64,000 nucleotides of DNA from Rhodanobacter soli (GTDB lineage Bacteria > Pseudomonadota > Gammaproteobacteria > Xanthomonadales > Rhodanobacteraceae): NCBI RefSeq assembly GCF_040548735.1, contig NZ_JBEPSD010000001.1, positions 1,178,001-1,242,000 on the forward strand, written 5' to 3'. Within the stretch, counting starts at the first letter, position 1. The number at the start of each line of letters is the position of its first letter. Below the pieces are notes generated by a model. That model saw only the letters and a program-made list of their open reading frames with translations. It was not told the origin of the DNA and ran no database searches. Both the position numbers and the translations under genes were made by a program. Positions 17,800 to 27,171 of this stretch are shown here, one piece after another.

Positions 17800-19488
17800 T
17801 CAGTGCAGCTTGAACGGATACAGCGGCGCCAGCCCGGACTCCTCGTCGGCAACAGCGGCACGCCAGGCGAAGCCGCGCTTGAACGCTTCGGCCAGGTTCG
17901 CGCCGGCATCGTGTGACGGCACGGCAGCGTAGTGGCGTTGCTGCAGGGCTTCGATCGCCGCGCGCTGCGCCGCGTCGCCCAGCGCCACCGACAACTCGCC
18001 CAGATGCTGGATCGCCGGCCGCTCCGCGCGTGCCCAAGCCAGCAGGGTGCGCATCTGCGCGGCCGGATCGCTGCCGCGCGCCGCGGCAAGAAAGGCCAGT
18101 TGGCCGCTGCGCGCCGAGGTGCGCGCCGCGGCCCGCGGCGTCACCGACGACGCGCGCCGGCGACGCCGCCACAGCCACCAGGCCAGCACGCTGAGCAGCC
18201 ACAGGCCGAGGCTCGCCAGCGCGATCCAGCGCCATGGCGTAGGTGTCGCCGCGGCCGGGGCGGCGTTGCCGGCGACACCGCTGTCCACCGCCCCGACCGG
18301 TGCGGGCGGTGGCGCGGCAGCCGCACCGGCTGCCGGCAGCACGGTGACGCTGTGCGCCGGGATCTGCGCCACTTCCATCTTGTCGGTCAGCACGTTCCAC
18401 CACTTCAGCGTGGTGGCGGGAATGGTCAGCGTACCGGCGCGTTCGGGCACGATCGCGAACGACTGCTGGCGCCGGCCGATGATCCACTCGCCGTCCTGGC
18501 GATTGCCGGTGACCGGCTTGTCCGGATACACCGTGGCGCCGTCCAGCGGCGGCAGGCTCAGCGCCGGCAGCGCCTCGTACGACAGGCCGGTGGCTTGCAG
18601 GTTCATGGTGAGGTTGAGCGGCTGGCCGACCCGCGGCGGCGCCTCCTGCGCGGTGGGCCAGCCGTCCAGGCTCAGGCTCAGCTGGCGTGCCGGCAACCAC
18701 GCGCTGCCGCCCCAGTCGGCGGGCGCCGGTTTCACCTCGATCGTCTGCGCGGGCGCACTGGCGCTGACCGGCACGGTGGCGCCAAAGAAGCTGTTGGGGT
18801 CGCGCGGGTCGGCGGCCTCGCCCTGGAAATCCACCGGGGGAATCTCGACCTTCCCGGCGTGCTGCGGAATCAGCGCGTAGCGTTGTTCCAGCACGTGATA
18901 GGTCCGCCCGCCGCGCTCCGCATCGTAATTCAGGCCCTTGCCGAGTGCGCTGACTTCCACACCGTCGACTTGTGGCGGCGGCGGCGCGTCGCCGCCGATG
19001 CGGTTGGCGTAGTACAGGCGCACCACGTAAGTCAGCTGCTGGCCGACGTAGCCGTGCGCCGGCTCGACCTGCGATTCCATGAAGACGTCGCGCTGCGTGG
19101 CGGCGGCCGCGGCCGGGTCCGGCGCCGTCACAGTGAGCTGCAGCGGCGCCGTGCGCTCGCCGCCCACGCTCAGGGCGGGGATCTGCAGCACGCCGACGTG
19201 ACGGGGCCGCAGCGCTACACCGAAGGTCAGTTCGGAGCTGGCCTTGCCGTTGATCACGCTGAGGCTGTTGTTCTGCGAGGTGCCCAGCAACTGGAAGTCC
19301 TGGCTCAGCGCGCGCAGGTCGGGCGCGGCGACGCCGCCGGTGTCGCCCTCCACGCGCACGTTGAGCGTCACCGTCTCGCCCAGCTGCACGTGGTCGCGAT
19401 CCAGCGTGGCGGTTACCTCGACCGCGCTGGCCAGCGCCGGGACCAGCGCCAGCATCAGCAAACATCCGCTCATGGCATGTCGAAACAT
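17800..19488 (-). CDS. batD: BatD-like oxygen-tolerance protein
   Basis: A 562-residue protein, last gene of the MoxR/Bat operon. It has a signal peptide (residues 1 to about 22, LLMLALVPALASA), several beta-sandwich domains including AVEVTATLDRDHVQLGETV, and one membrane helix near residues 425-447 followed by a basic RRRRR stretch and a cytoplasmic tail. This is the BatD layout. Start ATG 19488 overlaps the batB stop as TGATG. The frame is open further upstream only as a shadow of batB. It probably works in the periplasm with BatA and BatB. The biochemical role is not established. Confidence 0.85.
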   Translation of the reverse strand: MFRHAMSGCLLMLALVPALASAVEVTATLDRDHVQLGETVTLNVRVEGDTGGVAAPDLRALSQDFQLLGTSQNNSLSVINGKASSELTFGVALRPRHVGVLQIPALSVGGERTAPLQLTVTAPDPAAAAATQRDVFMESQVEPAHGYVGQQLTYVVRLYYANRIGGDAPPPPQVDGVEVSALGKGLNYDAERGGRTYHVLEQRYALIPQHAGKVEIPPVDFQGEAADPRDPNSFFGATVPVSASAPAQTIEVKPAPADWGGSAWLPARQLSLSLDGWPTAQEAPPRVGQPLNLTMNLQATGLSYEALPALSLPPLDGATVYPDKPVTGNRQDGEWIIGRRQQSFAIVPERAGTLTIPATTLKWWNVLTDKMEVAQIPAHSVTVLPAAGAAAAPPPAPVGAVDSGVAGNAAPAAATPTPWRWIALASLGLWLLSVLAWWLWRRRRRASSVTPRAAARTSARSGQLAFLAAARGSDPAAQMRTLLAWARAERPAIQHLGELSVALGDAAQRAAIEALQQRHYAAVPSHDAGANLAEAFKRGFAWRAAVADEESGLAPLYPFKLH

Positions 19489-21374
19489 CACGGCTGTTGA
19501 TCCTCGCTCGGTGCGCCGCCGTGGCGCTGCTGGTATTCCAGTTCGAACTTGCGCCGCAGCAGGGCACCGGGATCGTCCGGCACGCGCTGCAGGGCATGGC
19601 GCAGGTCGGCCGGCAGCTTCGCCTGCGGATCGTCCTTGGCCAGCGCGCCGAGCTGGTGCTCGGCCTTGCCGTCGCCCGGCTTCGCCAGCGCGGCGTCCAT
19701 CTGCTGCTTCAACGCCTGCCGTGCCTGTTCCGCTTGCGCCTTCTGCTCGGCCTGCTGCTGCGCGGTCTGCGGTTGGGGTTGATCGGCGCCGCCCTGCTCG
19801 GACTTGCCCGGCTGCGATTCGTTCTTGCCGGAGGGATCCTGCGCCTGCGACTTGCCATCCTGGCCTGGCTGGCCGGAGGGCTCGGCATCGTTCGCCGCGG
19901 ATGACTGATCCTTCGCGTCCTGTTTGCCGCTCTTGCCCTGCTCGCCCTGCGACGACTGGTTCTGCTTGCCGCCGTGGCCCTCGTGTTCCTTCTGGTCCGA
20001 CGGCTGCTGTTGCTGGCGCAGCCAGTCCTCGACCGCCTGGCGGTTCGCCTTCGCGTCGGCGTTGGCCGGGTCGAGTTGCAGCGCATGGTCGTAGGCCGCG
20101 AGCGCCTTCTGGTACGCGCCCTGCTTCGCCAGCGCGTTGCCGAGGTTGTACGCCGCGTCGCCGCCGGGCACCTGCTGCAAGGCCTGCGCCGCGGCGGCGT
20201 AGTCGCCGGCACGATACGCCGCCGCGCCGCGCCAGGCGGGGTCGCGCGCGAGCTGTTGCGCCTGCTTCGCGTCGCCCGCGCGCAAGGCCTGCGCGGCCTG
20301 CTGATCGCGGCGCTGCCACAGGTCGTGCCACGTCGTCGCCGAGGCCGTACCCGGCCATAACGACGGCAGCACGACCAGAGGCAGCAACAGCAGCCAGCCG
20401 CGGCGGAATGCCAGCGCCACGACCAGCAGCAGCGGCAGCAGCAGCCACGCGCCGCGATCCTGCCAGGCGTCGCCGACCTGCCCGTCGGCCAGCGTGGCCT
20501 TTGCATTGCGCAGTTGCGCATGCAGCGCGTCGACGTCGCGCTGGTCCGCACTCATCGCCGCGTAGCGACCGCCGCCGGCCGCGGCCAGCGCAGCGAGCGC
20601 GGCATCGTCGCGACGGGCCAGCAGCATGCCGCCCTGCGCGTCGCGCAGGAAGCCGCCATCGGGCAACGGCACCGGACCGCCCTGCGGCGTGCCCACGCCA
20701 AGCACCGACACCTGCACGCCGGCGGCGTCTGCCTTGTGCGCGGCCGCCTCGGCCGCGGCATCGGCCTGGTCGGTGATCAGCACCAGCGAACCGCCACTGG
20801 CCTTGCCGTCGCGGATCAGTTCCACGCCACGCTCGATCGCCGCCGCTGCGTTGTCGCCGTCCACCGGCATGGTGTCCGGCGCCATCGCCTCGAGCAGATC
20901 GTCGAGGCTGCGCGCGTCGGAGGTCAGCGGCGCCACCACGAATGCCTCGCCGGCGTAGCCGACCAGCGCGTTGAGTCCGTCCTGGTTGGCGTGCAGCAGG
21001 TCGCGCGCCTTGTAGCGCGCGCGATCGAGCCGGCTCGGCGTCACGTCGCGCGCCAGCATGTGCTGCGACAGCGAGATCGCCACTACCTGCGCCGCACGGC
21101 TCGCATACAGCGGTTGCTCGACGCGGCTCCAGGTCGGCCCGGCCAAGGCCAGCGTACACAGCGTCCAGCCCAGCGCGAACAGCCACAGCGGCAGGCTGCG
21201 GTTGCCGGCGCGCCCGCGCAGCAGATGCGGCAGCAGTTCGGCGTCGACCAGCCGCGACAGTTCCACCTGCGCCACGTTGCGGCGCACGCCGAGCCAGCCC
21301 AGCAGCGGCAACAGGAGCAGCGCGGCCAGCCACCACGGCCGCAGGAAATGGAATGGCTGCAGCAATTCGTTCAT
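19488..21374 (-). CDS. batB: BatB/BatC-like VWA-TPR membrane protein
   Basis: A 628-residue protein with N-terminal helices (about 10-30 and 62-80), a VWA domain (about 90-285), two further helices (about 305-345), TPR repeats (about 365-450, e.g. AAYNLGNALAKQGAYQKAL) and a long Q/K/G/S-rich disordered tail. The BatB and BatC domains are therefore on one chain. The expected MIDAS motif DxSxS reads SLSQH here, so the metal site looks degenerate. It overlaps batA by four bases and batD by one. Confidence 0.85.
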   Translation of the reverse strand: MNELLQPFHFLRPWWLAALLLLPLLGWLGVRRNVAQVELSRLVDAELLPHLLRGRAGNRSLPLWLFALGWTLCTLALAGPTWSRVEQPLYASRAAQVVAISLSQHMLARDVTPSRLDRARYKARDLLHANQDGLNALVGYAGEAFVVAPLTSDARSLDDLLEAMAPDTMPVDGDNAAAAIERGVELIRDGKASGGSLVLITDQADAAAEAAAHKADAAGVQVSVLGVGTPQGGPVPLPDGGFLRDAQGGMLLARRDDAALAALAAAGGGRYAAMSADQRDVDALHAQLRNAKATLADGQVGDAWQDRGAWLLLPLLLVVALAFRRGWLLLLPLVVLPSLWPGTASATTWHDLWQRRDQQAAQALRAGDAKQAQQLARDPAWRGAAAYRAGDYAAAAQALQQVPGGDAAYNLGNALAKQGAYQKALAAYDHALQLDPANADAKANRQAVEDWLRQQQQPSDQKEHEGHGGKQNQSSQGEQGKSGKQDAKDQSSAANDAEPSGQPGQDGKSQAQDPSGKNESQPGKSEQGGADQPQPQTAQQQAEQKAQAEQARQALKQQMDAALAKPGDGKAEHQLGALAKDDPQAKLPADLRHALQRVPDDPGALLRRKFELEYQQRHGGAPSEDQQP

Positions 21375-22357
21375 GCGGGCAGCTCCCGCGTACGCGCGAA
21401 GCGACGCGGCACGATCACCAGCAACAGCAACGCGATCGCGGCCAGCAACGGCCAGCGGAACAACTCATGCCGTGGACGCAGCGAGGGCCCGTGCTGCGGC
21501 ATCGGCTCCAGCGCGTCGATCGCGCGGTAGGCATCGGCCAGCTCGCCGCTGTCGGTGGCACGGAAGAAACGTCCGCCGGTCTGCGTGGCGATGTCGGTGA
21601 GCATGTCGGCATCGAGGTCGGCCGACGGATTGACCAGCTGGCTCCCGAAGAAACCGGGGATGCGCATCCGCGTGGCGCCGATGCCGATGGTGTAGATGCG
21701 CACGCCGGCCGCCTTCGCCGCGCGCGCCGCGTCGCGTGGCGCGATGCTGCCGGCGTTGTTGACGCCGTCGGTGAGTAGCACCAGCACGCGCGCCTGCTCG
21801 GGCAGCGCGGCCAGCCGCTTCACTGCCACCGCGATGGCGTCGCCGATCGCCGTCTCCGTGCCGGCCAGCCCCACCGCCGCACCCTGCAGTTGCGCGCGCA
21901 CCGCGGTGAGGTCGTAGGTCAGCGGCGTCACCAGGAAGGCCTGGCTGCCGAACAGGATCAGCCCCATCTCGTCGCCGCTGCGGCGGCTGATGAAGTCGCC
22001 GGCGATCGCCTCGACCGCGCCGAAGCGGCTGACGTCCTGGCCGGCCAGCTGCATGTCGCCGGTGCGCATGCTGCCGGACAGGTCCACCGCCAGCATCAAC
22101 GCGCGCCCGCTGCGTTGCTGCGCCTGCGGCGGCCCCACCCATTGCGGCCGCGCCGCCGCAGCGAGCAGGCACAGCCAGGCCAGTGCCAGCAGCCACGGCG
22201 CGGCGCCGCGAGCGCGGTTGCTGGCGACCGTAGCCAGTCGCACACCCGGCTGCGGCAGGTGCAGCGCCTGCCCCGGTGCGGCCGGACGCAGCCAGCGGCG
22301 CAGCAGCCATGGCAGCGGCAGCAGCACGATCACCCAGGGCCAGGCGAACTCAGGCAT
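21371..22357 (-). CDS. batA: BatA-like VWA protein
   Basis: A 328-residue protein with two N-terminal helices (about 7-22 and 54-68), a VWA domain with intact MIDAS (AVDLSGSM, the threonine in GTETAIGDA and the LTDGVNN loop) and a C-terminal helix near 300-318. Length and layout match BatA. It overlaps batB by ATGA and the upstream DUF4381 gene by eight bases, so translation is probably coupled. It likely forms an inner membrane complex with BatB and BatD, served by the MoxR ATPase. Confidence 0.88.
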   Translation of the reverse strand: MPEFAWPWVIVLLPLPWLLRRWLRPAAPGQALHLPQPGVRLATVASNRARGAAPWLLALAWLCLLAAAARPQWVGPPQAQQRSGRALMLAVDLSGSMRTGDMQLAGQDVSRFGAVEAIAGDFISRRSGDEMGLILFGSQAFLVTPLTYDLTAVRAQLQGAAVGLAGTETAIGDAIAVAVKRLAALPEQARVLVLLTDGVNNAGSIAPRDAARAAKAAGVRIYTIGIGATRMRIPGFFGSQLVNPSADLDADMLTDIATQTGGRFFRATDSGELADAYRAIDALEPMPQHGPSLRPRHELFRWPLLAAIALLLLVIVPRRFARTRELPA

Positions 22358-22868
22358 CGGCGTGCTCCGTCGCGGAAGGCTTCCAGCTTGCCGGCTTCAA
22401 CGCCAGTTGCAGCCACGCCTTTACGGCCGTCACGCTGGCTGCATGGTCGAACGATGCGGGTGGACGATAGATCTGCTGGTCCAGCGCCAACAGTTGCTGC
22501 AGCGTGGCGGCATCGATCGGTACCCGCGCCAGCGTCTGCCGCCAGGCGTCGCCGCGTTGTCGCGCGGCTCGCGCATCGTGCTGGCGTGCCACCCGGCGCA
22601 GCAACTGGTGCAGCGCGCTCGCCAATGCAGGCCCATCGCCGTCGCGCTGATGCTGCCGTGCGAGCCGATCGAGTTCGCGCAGCACCTGTCGGCGCTGGCG
22701 AAGCGCGCGACGATGCCGTCGCCACCACCAGAGGCCGGCTAGCAACAGCGCCAGCAGCAGCACGGCGAGCGCCCACCAGCCCGGCGCCGGTGGCCACCAG
22801 GGCGGCGCCGGCGGCAGATGGATATCGCGCAGCTGCGGGCCGGGTGATGGCACAGGCGGCAGTCTCAT
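22350..22868 (-). CDS. DUF4381 membrane protein of the Bat operon
   Basis: A 172-residue protein with a proline-rich start (LPPAPPWWPPAPGWW), one membrane helix (about 31-48) and a basic helical cytoplasmic part (WWRRHRRALRQRRQVLREL). This is the usual DUF4381 gene between the DUF58 and batA genes in MoxR/Bat operons. Start ATG 22868 overlaps the DUF58 stop as ATGA. Function is unknown. Operon position suggests an accessory of the VWA complex. Confidence 0.8.
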   Translation of the reverse strand: MRLPPVPSPGPQLRDIHLPPAPPWWPPAPGWWALAVLLLALLLAGLWWWRRHRRALRQRRQVLRELDRLARQHQRDGDGPALASALHQLLRRVARQHDARAARQRGDAWRQTLARVPIDAATLQQLLALDQQIYRPPASFDHAASVTAVKAWLQLALKPASWKPSATEHADA

Positions 22869-23800
22869 CGCGCCGGCCTCCGCGCACCCAGCAGGCCGCT
22901 GACCGCATCGAACGCATCAACCGTGGTGTCGATGCTGTTCCAGCGCAGGCCCAGCGATTGCGCCAGTTCGCCCAACCGGGCCGGACCGGCGCCCAGCGCA
23001 CGCTGGAAATCGCTGCGTTGGCGCTCGGACTGCAACAGCACTTCACAGCGTTCGCCGGCATGCTCCAGCGGATAGCGCCCCGGCGGGGCCGGCGCCAGTT
23101 CCAATGTATCGGCCACCACCAGCACGCTGACGCCGGCGTGCCGGCCCAGGTCGAGCAGGCGCTGCCGTGCCGATGCGTCGCAGCTGAATCCGTCGCTGAC
23201 CAGCAGCACGCGGCTGGCACCATGCAGCACACGGCTGGCGCGGCCCAGCGCATCGGACAATGGCTCGACTCGATCGGACGCGGGCTGCGCATCCCATTCG
23301 GCCAGCGCGCCGCACACCGCCAGGGCACCGCGCGGCCCGGCCTGCGGCCGCAACAACAGGTCGGCGTGGCCGAACGCCATCACCCCGACCCGCTCGCCGG
23401 CGCGTACCGCGTACCACGCGGCGGCGGCCGCGGCACGCGCCGCCTGCACCGACTTGAAGCGCGTCCGCGTGCCGAAACGCATGCTGGCGTGGGTATCGAG
23501 CACGATCAGAAGACAGCCTTCGCGGTCTTCCTGGAACAGTTTGGTATGCAGCTTGCCGCTGCGCGCGGTGAGCCGCCAGTCGAGCCGGCGCACGTCGTCG
23601 CCGGCCTGGTACACGCGCGACTCGGCATAGTCCATGCCGCGGCCGTATAGACGGCTGGACTGCTGGCCGCTGCGCGCGGCACGGCTGAGCAGCGGCGCCA
23701 TGCGCACACGGCCGACCCGCGCGCGCAGCGCGATCAGTTCGGCCAGCGCAACCTGGCTGCGGCCGTCACCGTCCATACGATGTGGCGCAACGGCGTTCAC
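22865..23800 (-). CDS. DUF58 VWA-like protein of the MoxR operon
   Basis: A 311-residue cytoplasmic protein. The DUF58 core is clear: GRGMDYAESRVYQAGDDVRRLDWRLTAR in overlapping pieces (about residues 55-85), then a VWA-like fold with LLIVLDTHASM and LLVSDGF. The MIDAS-like DTHAS has histidine at the first serine position. I chose GTG 23800, which overlaps the moxR stop as GTGA; ATG 23776 is the alternative and has no ribosome site. Partners are the upstream MoxR ATPase and the downstream Bat proteins. Confidence 0.85.
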   Translation of the reverse strand: MNAVAPHRMDGDGRSQVALAELIALRARVGRVRMAPLLSRAARSGQQSSRLYGRGMDYAESRVYQAGDDVRRLDWRLTARSGKLHTKLFQEDREGCLLIVLDTHASMRFGTRTRFKSVQAARAAAAAAWYAVRAGERVGVMAFGHADLLLRPQAGPRGALAVCGALAEWDAQPASDRVEPLSDALGRASRVLHGASRVLLVSDGFSCDASARQRLLDLGRHAGVSVLVVADTLELAPAPPGRYPLEHAGERCEVLLQSERQRSDFQRALGAGPARLGELAQSLGLRWNSIDTTVDAFDAVSGLLGARRPAR

Positions 23801-24792
23801 GGCAGCGGCACGAGATCCAGCAGGCGGTCGATCACCTGGTCCGGCCGCACGCCTTCGGCCTCCGCCTCGTAGCTGAGCAGCACGCGATGGCGCAGCACCT
23901 CGTGGGCGATGCCATGCACGTCTTCCGGCAGCACGTAATCGCGACCGGCCAGCCATGCCTGCGCGCGCGAGCAGCGGTCCAGCGCGATGGTGGCGCGCGG
24001 ACTGCCGCCCCAGGCGATCCAGCGCTTCAGTTCCGAGCCGTAGCGGCCGGCGTCGCGGGTGGCCAGCACCAGCTGGGTCAGGTACTCCTCCAGTGCCGGC
24101 GCCATGTGCACCGCCATCGCCGCATCGCGCGCGGCGAACACGTCAGCCTGGCTGAGCAAGGCCGGCGGCGCGGCGACGGGATGGGCACGACGATTGGCCT
24201 GCTCGCGTGCCAGCTTGAGGATCGCCAGTTCGGCGGCGGCGTCCGGATAGCCGATCGTCACGTGCATCAGGAAGCGGTCGAGCTGGGCCTCCGGCAGGGT
24301 GAACGTGCCTTCCTGCTCGATCGGGTTCTGCGTCGCCATCACCATGAACAGCTCGGGCAACTGCCAGGTGCTGCGACCGACGGTGATCTGCTGCTCGGCC
24401 ATCGCCTCCAGCAGTGCGGACTGCACCTTGGCCGGCGCACGATTGATCTCGTCGGCCAGGATGATGTTGTGGAACAGCGGGCCGCGCTCGAACTCGAAGC
24501 TGCCGGACTGCGGGCGGAACACGTCGGTGCCGGTGAGGTCGGCCGGCAGCAGGTCGGGGGTGAACTGCACGCGATGGAAGTCCGCCTCGATGCGCGCCGC
24601 CAACGCCTTCACCGCCGTGGTCTTGGCCAGGCCCGGCGCGCCCTCGACCAGCAGATGACCGTCGGCCAGCAAGGCCACCAGCAGGCAGTCGATCAGGTGC
24701 GGCTGGCCGATGATGCATTGCTGCAAGTCATCGCGCAGTTGCACGAACGACTGCTGCAGACGACTCGGCGTTGAAGTTTCGGGCATATCCAT
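23797..24792 (-). CDS. MoxR-family AAA+ ATPase
   Basis: A 331-residue ATPase that heads the operon. Walker A is GAPGLAKTT (about residues 54-62), Walker B is IILADEINRAP, sensor 1 is ATQNPIEQEG, and the arginine/lid region includes FLMHVTIGYPD. MoxR proteins act as chaperones that load metals or assemble VWA-protein complexes, which fits the downstream VWA genes. I chose ATG 24792 (MDMPETS). The open frame continues upstream, but the extra 44 residues are proline/arginine-rich and unlike the family. Confidence 0.92.
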   Translation of the reverse strand: MDMPETSTPSRLQQSFVQLRDDLQQCIIGQPHLIDCLLVALLADGHLLVEGAPGLAKTTAVKALAARIEADFHRVQFTPDLLPADLTGTDVFRPQSGSFEFERGPLFHNIILADEINRAPAKVQSALLEAMAEQQITVGRSTWQLPELFMVMATQNPIEQEGTFTLPEAQLDRFLMHVTIGYPDAAAELAILKLAREQANRRAHPVAAPPALLSQADVFAARDAAMAVHMAPALEEYLTQLVLATRDAGRYGSELKRWIAWGGSPRATIALDRCSRAQAWLAGRDYVLPEDVHGIAHEVLRHRVLLSYEAEAEGVRPDQVIDRLLDLVPLP

Positions 24793-24926
24793 GAGCGGGT
24801 TCCGTTCTTGACGTGACAGCGGCGCAGCCCGGTGCGCGGCAGGATGCAGCGGACCGGATGGCGTGCTACAGACCATCGGCAACGCAGGAAGTTTAATCGG
24901 CCTCCGGCAGCTTGGCCGAAGCACAT

Positions 24927-24955
24927 AAAAAAAGAGGCGGCCGAAGCCGCCCCTT
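24927..24955 (-). terminator. Intrinsic terminator of the pil operon
   Basis: On the minus strand a GGGGCGGC stem, UUCG tetraloop and GCCGCCUC arm run into seven U residues, 20 bases after the pilQ stop. It is a textbook rho-independent terminator. The rest of the gap up to the moxR start at 24792 should hold the moxR promoter, which I could not define. Confidence 0.9.
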
Positions 24956-24974
24956 TCACTGCAACCTTGCGCGA

Positions 24975-27152
24975 TTACTGCAACGTGTCGCTGAGGATGC
25001 GCGGCGTCACGAAGATCAGCAGCTCGGCCTTGGTATTCGTCCGCGATGTCTTGCGGAACAGTATGCCAATGCCGGGGATGTCGCCCAATCCGGGTACCTT
25101 GGTCATGGTGTTGGACTTGTTGATCTCGTAGATACCGCCCAGCACCACGGTCTGCCCGTTGTCGACCAGCACCGAGGTATTGATTTCGCGGGTGTCGATG
25201 GTCGGAATCTTGCCGCTTCCGGGTGCATCCACGTAGCCGGCCAGCGCGTCCTTCTTGACGTTGATCATCAGGTAGACCCGGTTGTCGGCAGTGATCGTCG
25301 GGGTCACCTTCAGCTCCAGCACGGCGTCCTTGAACTGCACCGTGGCGGTGCCGCTTCCGGCGCCGCTGCCGGCGCTGTTCTGGAACGTGACGTAGCCGAT
25401 TTCCTGGCCCTGACGAATCACCGCTTCCTGCTGGTTCGCTGTGATCACGCGCGGGCTGGAGATCACTTCGCCGCGACCCTCGGTCTGCGCCGCGGAGAGT
25501 TCCAGGTCGATCGCGTAGTTGGCGCCGAGGATGGCCAGACCGAAGGTGCCGGCCGCCGGCGTGACCGGAAGGTTCACGTTGAGGCCACCCGAGGTCACGT
25601 TGCCGCCGCCGATACCCGCGGTCAATGCCGGCGTAGCCGTGGCGGCATTCTGGAATTCGGTATTGTTGACCCGGCCGTTGACGCCGAACTTGGCACCCAG
25701 CTCGCGGGTGAAATCGTCGCTGGCGACCACGATGCGCGACTCGATCAGCACCTGCTGCACCGGCTTGTCCAGCACCGCGATCAGTTCACGCAGCTGCCTG
25801 ATCTTCTCCGGCGTATCGTTGAGCAGCAACGTGTTGGTGCGTTCGTCGAACGACACGCTGCCACGCGGCGACAGAAAGCCACGTTGGGTGTTGCCGCCGC
25901 CGGCACCACCACCGCCTTGCTTACTGCCACTGGTCAGCAACGTAGCAATAGCGGACGCCTTGCCGTAGCTGATCGGCACGTAGTCGGTGATCAGCTCGGC
26001 GGTGTCCTGCGCCTTCAGCTTGGCGTCGGCCACATCCTGCTCGTACTTGGCCAGCTCGGCCTGCGGCGCAACCCACACCACGTTGCCGTTGCGGCGCTTG
26101 TCCAGGCTCTTGGCACGCAGGATCACGTCCAGCGCCTGATCCCACGGCACGTTGACCAGGCGCAGGGTGACGCTGCCGCCGACGCTGTCGGAGGCGACCA
26201 GGTTGAGGCCGGAGATGTCTGCGATCAGCTGCAGCGCCGAACGTACCGGGATGTCCTGGAAGTTGAAGGTGACGCGCTTGCCGTTGTAGCTCGGCTCCTG
26301 GCCCAGCTTGGCCAGCTTGGCGTCTTTGGCGTCGGCTTTCTTCGGCGCCACCTCGACCACGTACTGGTCAGCGGTCTGGTAGGCCGAGGTCTCCACGTCG
26401 CCCTTGACCGCGATCTCCATGCGCGCACCACCGCCGTTGCCGGCGCGAGTGACGATGGACTGCACCGGCGTGGCGAAGTCCAGCGTATCCAGGCGTTGGG
26501 CGAGGTTGGCCGGCAGGTTCGCGTGGTCGATGGTGACCAGCACCTTGTCGCCCTTGCGGGTCATTTCAGCATTCGCGCCGCTGCCGCTGAAGTTGATCAG
26601 CACGCGGCCTTCGCCGTTCGGGCCGCGACGGAAGTCGATGTTGGAGATGGCCGGACCGGCCGATGACGACGGCAGCGCCTTGGTCGGGTCGATCGTGGAC
26701 GCGGTGGTCACGGACTGGTCCGTGCTGCCGTTGTTGACGGTCAACACCAGGCTGTTGCCTTCGACGCGCGAGCGGTAGCTCGACTCGCGCATCAATTCGA
26801 CCACCACGCGGGTGCGTCCGCCGGCCGATACGGCGGATACGCCGGAGGTCGAGCCCTTGCCGATGTCCAGGTGTCGGGCCGCCGCGTTGTCAGTGTCGGC
26901 AAAGTCGACCGCGATGCGCGGCGGATTGCCGGTAGTGAAGATCTTCGGCTCCGGTACCGGGCCATCGCCGAAGTCCATGTGCAACTCGACGCTGCCGCCA
27001 GGCAGCGCGTCGTAGCTGATGTTCTTCAGCGTGGTGGTGGCCGCCATCGCAGCGCTGGCCCAGGTGGCGCCGGCGATCAGCAGGCCCATCAGCATGTAAC
27101 GGCTCGCATGGCGCATGACACGGCCCCGGACGGATTGGATTTGGTTGGTCAT
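24975..27152 (-). CDS. pilQ: Type IV pilus secretin PilQ
   Basis: A 725-residue outer membrane secretin, the pore for the pilus fibre. A signal peptide ends near residue 37 (ATWASAAMA). Two AMIN peptidoglycan-binding domains lie at about 40-140 and 165-275, followed by the STN/N0 domain (about 300-365), an N1 domain (about 385-460) with a glycine-rich linker, and the secretin core (about 545-722, with TVVLGGIYEINKS and VPGLGDIPGIGILFR). Length is normal. It is last in pilMNOPQ, 19 bases after pilP, and ends at a strong terminator. Confidence 0.96.
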   Translation of the reverse strand: MTNQIQSVRGRVMRHASRYMLMGLLIAGATWASAAMAATTTLKNISYDALPGGSVELHMDFGDGPVPEPKIFTTGNPPRIAVDFADTDNAAARHLDIGKGSTSGVSAVSAGGRTRVVVELMRESSYRSRVEGNSLVLTVNNGSTDQSVTTASTIDPTKALPSSSAGPAISNIDFRRGPNGEGRVLINFSGSGANAEMTRKGDKVLVTIDHANLPANLAQRLDTLDFATPVQSIVTRAGNGGGARMEIAVKGDVETSAYQTADQYVVEVAPKKADAKDAKLAKLGQEPSYNGKRVTFNFQDIPVRSALQLIADISGLNLVASDSVGGSVTLRLVNVPWDQALDVILRAKSLDKRRNGNVVWVAPQAELAKYEQDVADAKLKAQDTAELITDYVPISYGKASAIATLLTSGSKQGGGGAGGGNTQRGFLSPRGSVSFDERTNTLLLNDTPEKIRQLRELIAVLDKPVQQVLIESRIVVASDDFTRELGAKFGVNGRVNNTEFQNAATATPALTAGIGGGNVTSGGLNVNLPVTPAAGTFGLAILGANYAIDLELSAAQTEGRGEVISSPRVITANQQEAVIRQGQEIGYVTFQNSAGSGAGSGTATVQFKDAVLELKVTPTITADNRVYLMINVKKDALAGYVDAPGSGKIPTIDTREINTSVLVDNGQTVVLGGIYEINKSNTMTKVPGLGDIPGIGILFRKTSRTNTKAELLIFVTPRILSDTLQ

Positions 27153-27171
27153 TGCATCAGCCCCTGTCTAC

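Noticed and set aside
19860..20020. Low-complexity Q/G/K/S stretch as a possible tandem repeat
   Set aside because: At DNA level it shows no regular unit. It is the disordered tail of the BatB/BatC protein.
17800..21336. A single 1178-residue protein ending in BatD
   Set aside because: The first 616 residues are out-of-frame shadow of batB. BatD has its own signal peptide and start at 19488, with TGATG coupling.
24793..24924. N-terminal extension of MoxR
   Set aside because: The added residues are proline/arginine-rich, have no family match and run toward the pil terminator region.
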